DNA of 64,000 nucleotides, from NCBI GenBank assembly GCA_946410305.1, contig CAMJZV010000001.1, positions 248,001 through 312,000 of the forward strand, read 5' to 3'. Below, piece after piece: positions 53,501 to 61,079 of this stretch. The position numbers and the translations under genes are program-made. The stretch's first letter is position 1. Each line of letters opens with the position of its first letter. The notes under the pieces were generated by a model, which was not told where the DNA came from, did no database searches, and saw only the letters and a program-made list of their open reading frames with translations. The DNA is from an uncultured Prevotellaceae bacterium. GTDB taxonomy: Bacteria > Bacteroidota > Bacteroidia > Bacteroidales > Bacteroidaceae.

Positions 53501-54918
53501 CTGGAGAGACATTGACCAAAGAAGGATTGGTCAATCAGAAACAAACAGGTCGCCCACATTATTATACATATGTACTAAAGGGGGGAAACCAACAATTAGA
53601 AATATGGCATCCTCGTTTCTCATACTATGGTTATCGCTACTTGCAAATAGAGGGTGATATTGAGGTATTGAAAGACATTGAGTCATGCTTCGTTTATAAT
53701 TCAGCAGAGAAGACGGGTGATTTTGAATGTTCTAACCCGCTCTTTAATGATGCTTACCGTTTGATAGATCGTGCCATTCGCTCCAACTGGCAGTCAGTAT
53801 GGACAGACTGTCCTCATCGTGAGAAACTGGGTTGGCTGGAACAAGACTGGTTGAACGGAGAAGGACTCATCGCTAATTACGATTGTCGGGCGATGATAGA
53901 ACAGACCATGCAGAATATCGCTGATGCCCAATATCCCAATGGTGCCTTGCCAGAGATAGCGCCTAACTATGTGGTTTTCGAGGGTTCCTGGGCACCTCCG
54001 TTCTTAGAGTCGCCTGAATGGGGAGGAGCCTTCATCGCTTTACCTTACCTCTATCAAGCATTCTATGGTGACGATAAACTCGTCACCCGCTATCGTCCAC
54101 AGATGAAACGTTATGTGGATTACCTTGCCACACAGGATTCCTGTTATATCCTCCGTCAAGGATTGGGCGACTGGTACGACTACGGCCCTGGACGTGCAGG
54201 ATTTGCACAAAACACGCCTATGGCACTGGTCTCAACGGCTCATTATTATTGGTGGAACCGTCTGATGGGTGATGCGCGGGCTGACAGCATCAAGACCGCT
54301 TTCATCAAGGAGTTCTACCATCCCACTACTCACCAATATGCGACAGGTAGTCAATGTGCTCAGGCAATTGCTCTTGAGATGGATCTTGTACCAAAAGGAG
54401 ACCGAGAGGCTGTGTTACAACAATTAATTAACGACATTCATGCCCATGGAGATCGTCTGACAACTGGAGACGTCGGCAACCGTTATCTGTTCAACGCCCT
54501 TATCCATAATGGACAGCAGGAATTGCTATACAAGATGCTGAACCACTACGATGTTCCTGGTTACGGTTATCAGATCAAACTGGGATATACCACATTGACG
54601 GAACAATGGAACCCAGAGTTTGGCGCTTCCATGAACCATTTCATGATGGGACATCTAAACAACCTCCTCATTCCCTATTTCCTCGGTATCTGGTGCGAGG
54701 GGGAACAAATCACGATAGCACCTCATCCCGTAGGTGACCTTACATGGTGCCGAGGAAAGATGAATAACATTAAGGTCGACTGGCACCTTGAAGGAAACTT
54801 CTTTGTACTGAACGCAGATATTCCTGCTCATCAGTCAGCAAGTATCCGACTCCCTTATAGCGGAGAGACGAGAGTTGTCGGTGAGGGGAAACATACACTC
54901 AAGGAACAAATCAAATAA
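50557..54918 (+). CDS. DUF5703-like (GH95-like) + GH78 double glycosidase
   Basis: This giant exported enzyme has 1454 residues. ATG 50557 (or 50560) gives the signal peptide MMKKGFLLFLLLAFSTLIQG; the upstream TTG at 50548 was rejected. Residues of about 20-710 form a sandwich plus (alpha/alpha)6 unit of the DUF5703/GH95-like type (SESMPCGGHDIGMNVWAENG, QNQRLVYWPMLKSGDYD, QHHWGHEGACFSEQ). Residues of about 715-1454 are a full GH78 alpha-L-rhamnosidase, beginning with WIGAITRQDAHLP and containing the N-terminal domain (GLGFYELTINGRKVGD) and catalytic DCPHREKLGWLEQDW. Fusion of two complete catalytic units suggests sequential cleavage of one side-chain, for example fucose- or galactose-type then rhamnose. 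The next gene starts 10 bases later. Confidence 0.84.
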   Translation: MMKKGFLLFLLLAFSTLIQGADYIPKDYVWKTPSRNSSESMPCGGHDIGMNVWAENGDLLFYISQSGWFDENNTLLKAGRWRLHFDDNPFNGNDFEQRLCLDEGAIYVKGGGIEVRIWADVLKPVVFVEMSSPHAKPVTLSYESWRYKDRPVTKAECQQCSYKWVIPKDCMTFADSIHASKDHLSFYHQNRQETVFDFTVSRERLDAIKDNLYNPIGNLKMGGVMQAKGFSYTGITEGKYASTDYRSWNFRQKKMRKSLLSISLYTGKETTKSVNATESKERSRKWWHEYWQRSFIETDCQLPEVTQMVRNYELMRYMLGCNAYGEWPTKFNGGLFTFDPVYVDSTMTFTPDYRKWGGGTMTAQNQRLVYWPMLKSGDYDVLKSQLNTYLRMLPNAIAWSQHHWGHEGACFSEQIENFGLPNPAEYGKHKDGDDWGVEKNKWLEYEWDTALEFGKMYLDMLPWYPDSTLDKYRKLVEEPLRFFKEHYPGLVIYPGSGCETYKMARNPASTIAALQALKHGLANIGADTNLIPNIPLHVIDGDTCIAPAESWERIQNTETPQLYPVFPWRIYGMGRPHLDIARNTYLKDPHALEMRSTKGWKQDNIWAACLGLTDEAIRLNTEKLSKGPYRFPAFWDPGFDWAPDHNRGGAGMIGLQEMLLQEDLDQNPILFPAWPRKWNCRFRLYISGQRCVDGEIKDGKITFSIDGVDYSDKKDDDIKPQWIGAITRQDAHLPKGRNYTGAKLKEPLVKEAWKKVDTLSQRSILLRKNFQLKEKVLKATVSIVGLGFYELTINGRKVGDASFAPLWSDYDKSIFYNTYDVTALLNPQSSDLQSQTIQVLLGNGFYNEHGLRYAKMKISFGPPTLLFRMHIEYLNGNTEDIVSDGKWQWALSPITFNSIYGGEDYDARLEHPKDWFPVVIQEAPKGVLRQQIAKPVKIMERYAVKDTIRNDSVLVLDMGQNLAGFPEITVQGKRGQQLKLTPGETLTKEGLVNQKQTGRPHYYTYVLKGGNQQLEIWHPRFSYYGYRYLQIEGDIEVLKDIESCFVYNSAEKTGDFECSNPLFNDAYRLIDRAIRSNWQSVWTDCPHREKLGWLEQDWLNGEGLIANYDCRAMIEQTMQNIADAQYPNGALPEIAPNYVVFEGSWAPPFLESPEWGGAFIALPYLYQAFYGDDKLVTRYRPQMKRYVDYLATQDSCYILRQGLGDWYDYGPGRAGFAQNTPMALVSTAHYYWWNRLMGDARADSIKTAFIKEFYHPTTHQYATGSQCAQAIALEMDLVPKGDREAVLQQLINDIHAHGDRLTTGDVGNRYLFNALIHNGQQELLYKMLNHYDVPGYGYQIKLGYTTLTEQWNPEFGASMNHFMMGHLNNLLIPYFLGIWCEGEQITIAPHPVGDLTWCRGKMNNIKVDWHLEGNFFVLNADIPAHQSASIRLPYSGETRVVGEGKHTLKEQIK

Positions 54919-54927
54919 CAAATCTAT

Positions 54928-57744
54928 ATGAACACCTGGAAACCAAATCTAGAAGAAACAAAAAAAAGATACATCAACTGGTGGAACCATAAAGGCATCA
55001 TCCTGAATATGTGGGAACACTTCCAAGAAGGAGTGAAACCTCATGCCGATATCCCTATGCCACCAGCGCCTCGTGACTTAAATCAGAAATGGTTTGACCC
55101 TGAGTGGCGTGCCGACTACCTGGACTGGTATGTGGCACACTCATCATTGATGGCAGACATGTTGCCTGTAGCAAATACGCAACTAGGTCCTGGTTCACTT
55201 GCCGCTATCCTCGGTGGTGTATTTGAAGGTGGTGAGGATACTATCTGGATCCATCCTAACCCCAACTATTCGGATGACATTGTTTTCAATCCTAACCATC
55301 CCAACTATCTGCTTCATAAAGATTTGTTGAAGGCTTGTAAACGGAAGGCACAAGGTCATTACTATGTGGGTATGCCCGATCTGATGGAAGGACTTGATGT
55401 CCTCGCGGCTATTAAAGGTACTGACCAGGTATTGTTGGATACCGTGATGCAGCCAGAGATGCTGGAACACCAGATGCAACAGATCAACGATATCTATTTC
55501 CAAGTGTTCGATGAGCTCTATGATATTATCCGTGAGGGTGACGAGATGGCATTCTGCTATTTCTCCTCATGGGCACCAGGTAAGATGTCTAAACTGCAGA
55601 GTGACATCTCTACCATGATCAGTGTTGATGACTATCGCCGTTTTGTTCAACCGTTTATCCGTGAACAGTGTCAGAAGATTGACTATACCCTCTATCACTT
55701 AGACGGCGTAGGAGCCATGCATCATCTAGATGCCTTGTTAGAAATCAAAGAACTGAATGCCATTCAATGGACACCCGGCGTAGGTGAACCACAGGGAGGA
55801 AGTCCCAAATGGTATGACCTCTACAAGAAGATACTCGCACATGGAAAGAGTATCATGGCTTGTTGGGTGACCCTTGACGAACTGCGTCCTCTCCTTGACA
55901 ACATTGGCGGTGATGGTGTCCATCTGGAAATGGACTTCCATAACGAGCAGGAAGTAGAACAGGCGATGCGTATCATTGAGGAATACCAAAGTCATGACGA
56001 GGTGGATGATGAGGTAAGAGAGATTATCCGTCTCGTCGAGTCACCAGACGAATCCGTTAAGCATCCAAAATCTGAGTTCCCTACAGATCGCGTCCTCGTT
56101 CTCGACGGTGCCATGGGTACCATGATACAACAATACCAATTACGTGAGGAGGATTTCCGTGGAGCACGTTTTGCCAACCATGATTACGACCTAAAGGGAT
56201 GTAACGACGTACTATCACTGACCTGTCCGTTCATCATTCGTGATATTCATCGCAAATATCTGGAGGCTGGAGCAGACATCATCGAGACCAATACGTTCAA
56301 TGCCCAACGAATATCCATGAGTGACTTCGGCATGCAAGACTATTGCCGTGAGATCAACCTTGCTGCCGTTAAAATAGCACGTCAGTGTGCTGATGAATTC
56401 AGTTCATCAGCCAAACCCCGTTTCGTTGTGGGTAGCATTGGACCTACCAGTCGTACCACATCTGTAGCCACCTCAGGGACTCCTCTTCCCAAAGAACAAC
56501 TGAGCGAAGCCTATGAGGAACAAATCAAGGCTTTGAGAGATGGAGGTGTTGACGGCTTACTGATTGAAACGATTTTCGATGTGGAGAATGCCCGCATTGC
56601 CATCGAGGCCGCCAAACGTATAGCCCCTGACCTACCCCTCATGCTCAGTTTCTCAGTCACAACGCCTGATGGGCATAATATGTTGGGACAAAGTATTCTC
56701 GAGTTCTTGGAAGGACTCGATGTTAAGCCCTACTCTATCGGTATCAACTGTCTCTCTGACGTACAGCAGATGACCCCAATAGTTTGTCAGCTTGCACAAT
56801 ACGGTACGAAAGTAAGTCTCTACCCCAACGCTGGTATGCCTGATGCCAAAGGACACTATACAAAGACCCCAGAGAGCCTGCTCAAAGATATCTGGCAACT
56901 GCTGGAGAACCACTGCCTAAATATCATTGGCGGATGTTGTGGAACGACAGATGCCCATATCCGTTTGATGGCACAAGCTGTGGAACCTGTCCCTGGCATA
57001 TATCTTACTCCACTGATTCCAGGAGAAAACCCTATTGCATCTAGTATCTCTGTAAAAACAAGAGATGCAGGAGACTCTGGCAACTCCTATCAGCCCACAC
57101 AAACATCATCACCAGCAGAACGTCTTTTTCTGGCTATCCTCGATGGCAAGAGTGAGGATGCCGCAACAGCAACACGTGAGGCAATCGCTCAAGCGATTGC
57201 TCCTCAAGACCTCATCAACGGACAGATGATTCGAGCCATGAGTGAGGTCGGCAAAAGGTTCCAAGAAGGAAAAGCCTTCGTACCTCAGTTGCTGATGGCT
57301 GGACGTGCCATGAAGGCTGCTTTGGGAATCTTGAAACCGATGATGGCAGGAACGACAAATACCACCTTAGGCAAGGTGGTGATAGGAACTGTCAAAGGTG
57401 ACTTGCACGACATTGGTAAGAATCTGGTAGCTTCTATGCTGGAGGGATGTGGTTTCGAGGTAGTCAATATCGGTATTGATGTCTCTGCCGACACTTTCAT
57501 CCAAGCGGTGAAGGAAAATCAACCTGACATCCTCTGCATGAGTGCTTTGCTCACCACCACAATGGGCTACATGAAAGAAGTCATTGACGCACTGGAAGCA
57601 GCAGGCATCCGTAATCAAGTGAAGGTCATGGTAGGTGGAGCCCCCGTGACGCAGGGATTCGCTGATGAGATTGGCGCTGACGGTTATAGCGACAATGCCA
57701 ACTCTGCCGTAACAGTGGCAAAGCAATTATTAGGCAAGCTTTAA
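54928..57744 (+). CDS. Three-part corrinoid methyltransferase: UroD-like + homocysteine MT + B12-binding
   Basis: This cytoplasmic protein of 938 residues has no signal peptide. Residues 1-370 are a UroD-fold domain of the type often listed as trimethylamine corrinoid protein 2 (FSSWAPGKMSKLQ, YHLDGVGAMHHLDALL). Residues of about 388-700 are the homocysteine methyltransferase domain of MetH (DGAMGTMIQ, with the zinc cysteines C608, C670 and C671 in GGCCGTTDAH). Residues of about 730-938 are a cap plus Rossmann cobalamin-binding domain with H827 in DLHDIGKN, the cobalt-ligating DxHxxG. The folate and SAM-activation domains of MetH are missing; the second is encoded separately next door. This chain would carry a methyl group from a donor to corrinoid to homocysteine, making methionine. 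The 3' end overlaps the neighbouring minus-strand gene by 15 bases. Confidence 0.85.
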   Translation: MNTWKPNLEETKKRYINWWNHKGIILNMWEHFQEGVKPHADIPMPPAPRDLNQKWFDPEWRADYLDWYVAHSSLMADMLPVANTQLGPGSLAAILGGVFEGGEDTIWIHPNPNYSDDIVFNPNHPNYLLHKDLLKACKRKAQGHYYVGMPDLMEGLDVLAAIKGTDQVLLDTVMQPEMLEHQMQQINDIYFQVFDELYDIIREGDEMAFCYFSSWAPGKMSKLQSDISTMISVDDYRRFVQPFIREQCQKIDYTLYHLDGVGAMHHLDALLEIKELNAIQWTPGVGEPQGGSPKWYDLYKKILAHGKSIMACWVTLDELRPLLDNIGGDGVHLEMDFHNEQEVEQAMRIIEEYQSHDEVDDEVREIIRLVESPDESVKHPKSEFPTDRVLVLDGAMGTMIQQYQLREEDFRGARFANHDYDLKGCNDVLSLTCPFIIRDIHRKYLEAGADIIETNTFNAQRISMSDFGMQDYCREINLAAVKIARQCADEFSSSAKPRFVVGSIGPTSRTTSVATSGTPLPKEQLSEAYEEQIKALRDGGVDGLLIETIFDVENARIAIEAAKRIAPDLPLMLSFSVTTPDGHNMLGQSILEFLEGLDVKPYSIGINCLSDVQQMTPIVCQLAQYGTKVSLYPNAGMPDAKGHYTKTPESLLKDIWQLLENHCLNIIGGCCGTTDAHIRLMAQAVEPVPGIYLTPLIPGENPIASSISVKTRDAGDSGNSYQPTQTSSPAERLFLAILDGKSEDAATATREAIAQAIAPQDLINGQMIRAMSEVGKRFQEGKAFVPQLLMAGRAMKAALGILKPMMAGTTNTTLGKVVIGTVKGDLHDIGKNLVASMLEGCGFEVVNIGIDVSADTFIQAVKENQPDILCMSALLTTTMGYMKEVIDALEAAGIRNQVKVMVGGAPVTQGFADEIGADGYSDNANSAVTVAKQLLGKL
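57181..57200. repeat. Palindrome in corrinoid domain codons
   Basis: GCAATCGCT and AGCGATTGC are perfect 9-base arms around CA, in frame, encoding A-I-A-Q-A-I-A in the cap of the cobalamin-binding domain. Confidence 0.7.
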
Positions 57745-58380
57745 CTTCCGCTTATAACACTGTTGGAAGTCACAGAGTCCGCAAGTATAATCTAACTTAC
57801 GGACTTTTTTGCCGATGCCGATGATACCACTGACGCTCTTAATAGGAACCATCAAGGAGGAGTCTGTGAGTTGTACGCCACAGGTATGTCCCTCAAATAA
57901 TGGAAAGAGAAGTTGCTGTTGAGAGACATGCCATCCACAATAACCTGGAGAGAAACGGTTGGTATGATGCCAACCTAATTTGTCGATATTCTCCTGCAGG
58001 GTAGCCTCCATCTGGTCTGCACACTTCTCGGCTATGACTGAGCCAAGGGCGTCAGCGATAAAAACACGTACCATGTCACCCTGCTCTTTAAGACGCTGCT
58101 GATACGCCTCATACTCTGTGCCACTGGTGCAGACAAACAATGCATAGGCCTCGGAACCGCGCAATTGTCGGAGGATAATCTTACCCATATCGAAAGATGG
58201 CAGTTCCTTAACGACCTGATAGCAGAATTGTGGGCAGAGCCACTGGCGTATCTCCTCGATAATGGCACTCGTCTCCTGCTGTGTCACCTGATCGGGTAAC
58301 AATCCATGATACCCCATTTGCTCGAAGACGTCAGCAGGGGTAATCAACAACTGATCGTAACTCAATGTCTTCTGTGTCAT
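57730..58380 (-). CDS. MetH activation-domain protein (corrinoid reactivation)
   Basis: This 216-residue protein matches the SAM-binding activation domain of B12-dependent methionine synthase. The motif is RFSPGYCGW (R142, P145-G-Y147) followed by LMVPIKSVSGIIGIG. In MetH this domain remethylates inactive cob(II)alamin with SAM and an electron. Here it stands alone, as seen in some anaerobic methyltransferase systems. The C-terminus has C200, C203 and C208 (CX2CX4C), not part of the MetH domain, which could bind iron-sulphur or zinc and help electron transfer. Its 3' end overlaps the corrinoid methyltransferase tail by 15 bases, and its start is overlapped by 4 bases by the UroD-type gene, transcribed first. 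Confidence 0.86.
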   Translation of the reverse strand: MTQKTLSYDQLLITPADVFEQMGYHGLLPDQVTQQETSAIIEEIRQWLCPQFCYQVVKELPSFDMGKIILRQLRGSEAYALFVCTSGTEYEAYQQRLKEQGDMVRVFIADALGSVIAEKCADQMEATLQENIDKLGWHHTNRFSPGYCGWHVSQQQLLFPLFEGHTCGVQLTDSSLMVPIKSVSGIIGIGKKVRKLDYTCGLCDFQQCYKRKLKLA

Positions 58381-59384
58381 TGTTGGTTATAGTCATCCAA
58401 TGCCTCAAAGAAAGCATCAACATTAGCTAATGGCGTATGAGGAGGGGTATCACAACCACTAGAAAGTACAAAATTAGGATAATTCTTCATCTTATCCAAC
58501 AGGTTGAAGACCGTCTGACGCATCAATGCAGGTGTACCATCCTTGAAAACACTCACAGGATCAATATTGCCCATGGCAAGTGCTGTGGGTGGAATATCAC
58601 GGATGACTTCTTCCATCTGGCACTTATTTCCAAAATGGTAAGCAGCAGCACCTGTACTCACCATGGCCTTTGTACAATGTCCCGTATTACCACAGTTATG
58701 GAGAATCACCAGAAAGTCGTCCGACTGCACCTCATCAACGATATAACGCACATAATCAGAAGAGAACATCTTACAGTCAACATCCGACAACAGTCCAGCG
58801 GCAGGTTCTGCCATCATCACGCCCCCGACCCCAGTCTGTTTCAGAGCCTGACAGTATTTCTTAATAAACATTGTACACTTACTCAAAAGCTGGTGTGCTG
58901 CATCCGGATTTTCATAGATGAGTACCATCAACTCCGACATGTCATAAAGACGACCGGCAAGAGAGTATGGTCCTATACATCCGGCAAAGACGGGACGGTC
59001 GGTAATCGAGCGTGCTGCCAACAGGTTTGCCTTCAGATAAGCAGGGATACGGCCCTGAGAGAGAGAAGGAACCACTAGCTTGTCTATATCATCCGCATTT
59101 GACAGACAATGACCCACCACAGTTGGTACAGCCTCGTCACTAAAGGCAATCTCTGCTCCAAACGCCTCTGCCTCAGTAGTCAGATCCATAATGGTAGCAG
59201 CGCCAACTGTAGGATAACGGTTCGTCAAAGTCTTTACAGCCTCATAATGAACCCGTCCATTACTGACAGCCTGTCGCACGGTGTTACCATTCATCTCAAT
59301 ACCTGGATGTGTCATCACAGGTAGTGCCGTAACCTCCTTTCGATGGATGACATCGGCCATCCATTGTCTCATATTCTGCTTCAT
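58377..59384 (-). CDS. Zinc-type UroD/MtaA family corrinoid methyltransferase
   Basis: This 335-residue cytoplasmic protein has the uroporphyrinogen decarboxylase fold but the zinc site of the methyltransferases MtaA/CmuA/MtbA: H229-x-C231 (ILHNCGNTGH) and C311 (LSSGCDTPP). The spacing matches MtaA (H237, C239, C316). Such enzymes move a methyl group between a thiol and a corrinoid protein, or act as methyl-donor-specific enzymes. True HemE is unlikely, because the zinc residues and AEPAAGLLS are of the methyltransferase type. It is the first gene of the minus-strand pair with the MetH-activation protein and lies 94 bases divergent from the GH141-like gene. It probably partners the corrinoid protein at 54928. 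Confidence 0.88.
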   Translation of the reverse strand: MKQNMRQWMADVIHRKEVTALPVMTHPGIEMNGNTVRQAVSNGRVHYEAVKTLTNRYPTVGAATIMDLTTEAEAFGAEIAFSDEAVPTVVGHCLSNADDIDKLVVPSLSQGRIPAYLKANLLAARSITDRPVFAGCIGPYSLAGRLYDMSELMVLIYENPDAAHQLLSKCTMFIKKYCQALKQTGVGGVMMAEPAAGLLSDVDCKMFSSDYVRYIVDEVQSDDFLVILHNCGNTGHCTKAMVSTGAAAYHFGNKCQMEEVIRDIPPTALAMGNIDPVSVFKDGTPALMRQTVFNLLDKMKNYPNFVLSSGCDTPPHTPLANVDAFFEALDDYNQQ

Positions 59385-59477
59385 CAGCTTCTCTGATTTT
59401 AATATTAAGACGCAAAAACTTTCATTTTGTCACTATCTTTTTTGGTGACATTTCAATGATTTTCACGTCTTCATAAT

Positions 59478-61079
59478 ATGAAGCATTTACTAATCTCTAT
59501 ATTTCTTCTATTAGCCGCACATCTTTCCTATGCAGGTGAAATCGTTGTCAATCCTGATGAAAGTCTGCATGAGGCACTGCGAAAAGCCCGTGAATGGCGA
59601 CGTACCAATGACCCTCGCTGCGAGGGCGGCATCACTATCACCCTGCAGGAAGGCCGTTACTATATGCAGGAGCCGTTGTTCCTGCGTCCTGAGGATAGCG
59701 GCACGAAGGAGTCGCCGCTCGTCATCCGTGGTATTGGAGAGAAGCACACAAGTGTCATTTGTGGCGACCCTCGCCAAAAGCACAGGCAGATATGGCCGTT
59801 AAAAGAACAAGATGATGGTCTGCCGAAGAACAGACACGATGACGGGCTTCCAATGAAAGGTATGGAGCGCATGATAGACTTCAATCCTGCCAATCGCACC
59901 ATCACCATTCCCACTCCACCCCAGCATGTTCTCCAGACCAAGAATCTGGAGATGGTGGTCCACCAGCGTTGGGCCATCGCTATTCTGCGTGTCAAGGACA
60001 TCCGTGTGCTCAGCGATTCTGTCGCCGAGGTTTCCTTCATGGAGCCCGAGAGCCGTCTGGAGTTCGACCACCCCTGGCCGCAACCCGTCATCGGAGGAGA
60101 GAAGGGCAATAGTTCTTTCCTGCTTCGCACCACGGAACAGCGCGACGGCATTGAGCAGTTGGTGATTGTAGATGGTGCCAACTACGTGAGATTCGAAGGC
60201 TTAACGTTCAAACACACATGCTGGAACCGTCCATTGCACAAAGGGCATGTCACCCTACAGGGCGGTTTTCCTCTCGTTGATGCCTACAAACTGGCGGTCC
60301 CAGGTTTGCCCTGGGACAAAGACCTTGAAAACCAAGCCTGGGTAGAGCGCCCTGTGAGTGCTGTCACCGTGCGCAATGCCCATCACGTTGACTTCCACTC
60401 GGTGCTGTTCGAGAATCTGGCTGCCACGGCCTTGGACTTTGTCGATAACGTCAGCGATTGTGTAGTACAGAAATGTACCTTCGGCAACATTGGCGGCACG
60501 GCCATCATGGGCGGTTCCTTTGCAGAGAGCCCGATGGAGGTGCACCGTCCCTATCAGCATCTGGCGGAACGTTGCCAACGGCTGACCATCAAAGAAAACT
60601 TCGTCTTAGATGTTGCCAACGAGGACTGGGGAGCCGTGGGCATCGCATTGGGCTATGTACGCCATTGCACCATCAGCAATAACTACGTGAGCTTCCTCAG
60701 CTACTCAGGCATCTGTGTTGGTTGGGGATGGACACCCCTCGAAACGGGTATGAAGCAGAACCGCATCACCGGCAACAGCGTCAGAGGCTATGCCCGCCAA
60801 CTCTACGATGCCGGGGGCATCTACACGCTCAGCAACCAGCCAGGTTCCGTGATTAGCGGCAACAAGATCTCTCGTCCCTACCCTGCCCCCTATGCTACCA
60901 ACGACCGCGGTTTCTGCATCTATCTGGATGCCCGTACCGACGGTTTTACTATCGAGAACAATTACACCGGCGACATCGCCCCCGGGCTTGCCGGTCGTCC
61001 TCTCACTAACCAACGGCCCATACGTCGTGACGAGATTGGCGACAACCACCCCGGTCCAAATATCATCTTTAAGCAATGA
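59478..61079 (+). CDS. GH141-like beta-helix protein, short form
   Basis: This exported protein of 533 residues (signal peptide ending LSYAG) is a paralogue of the protein at 27687. It shares the start EIVVNPDESLHEALRKARE, LRPEDSG, LTFKHTCWNRPLHKGH, NEDWGAVGIALGYV, SYSGICVGWGW and DAGGIYTLSNQPGS. Compared with its paralogue it lacks about 35 residues (the DEPGEWY...LYYKP hairpin): SSFLLRTTEQRD runs straight to LVIVDGANYVRFEG. It also has a short duplication, DDGLPKNRH then DDGLPMKG. The deletion is in frame, so the protein may be a specialised rather than broken enzyme. The stop overlaps the GH31 gene by 4 bases. Confidence 0.78.
   Translation: MKHLLISIFLLLAAHLSYAGEIVVNPDESLHEALRKAREWRRTNDPRCEGGITITLQEGRYYMQEPLFLRPEDSGTKESPLVIRGIGEKHTSVICGDPRQKHRQIWPLKEQDDGLPKNRHDDGLPMKGMERMIDFNPANRTITIPTPPQHVLQTKNLEMVVHQRWAIAILRVKDIRVLSDSVAEVSFMEPESRLEFDHPWPQPVIGGEKGNSSFLLRTTEQRDGIEQLVIVDGANYVRFEGLTFKHTCWNRPLHKGHVTLQGGFPLVDAYKLAVPGLPWDKDLENQAWVERPVSAVTVRNAHHVDFHSVLFENLAATALDFVDNVSDCVVQKCTFGNIGGTAIMGGSFAESPMEVHRPYQHLAERCQRLTIKENFVLDVANEDWGAVGIALGYVRHCTISNNYVSFLSYSGICVGWGWTPLETGMKQNRITGNSVRGYARQLYDAGGIYTLSNQPGSVISGNKISRPYPAPYATNDRGFCIYLDARTDGFTIENNYTGDIAPGLAGRPLTNQRPIRRDEIGDNHPGPNIIFKQ

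Noticed and set aside
54919..54927. Cobalamin riboswitch before the corrinoid methyltransferase genes
   Set aside because: Only 9 bases separate 54918 and 54928, and the 93-base divergent gap at 59385-59477 shows no B12-box-like conserved core.
58377..59384. Uroporphyrinogen decarboxylase HemE for haem synthesis
   Set aside because: The H-x-C plus C zinc site matches MtaA/CmuA methyltransferases and the neighbours are corrinoid proteins, not haem genes.
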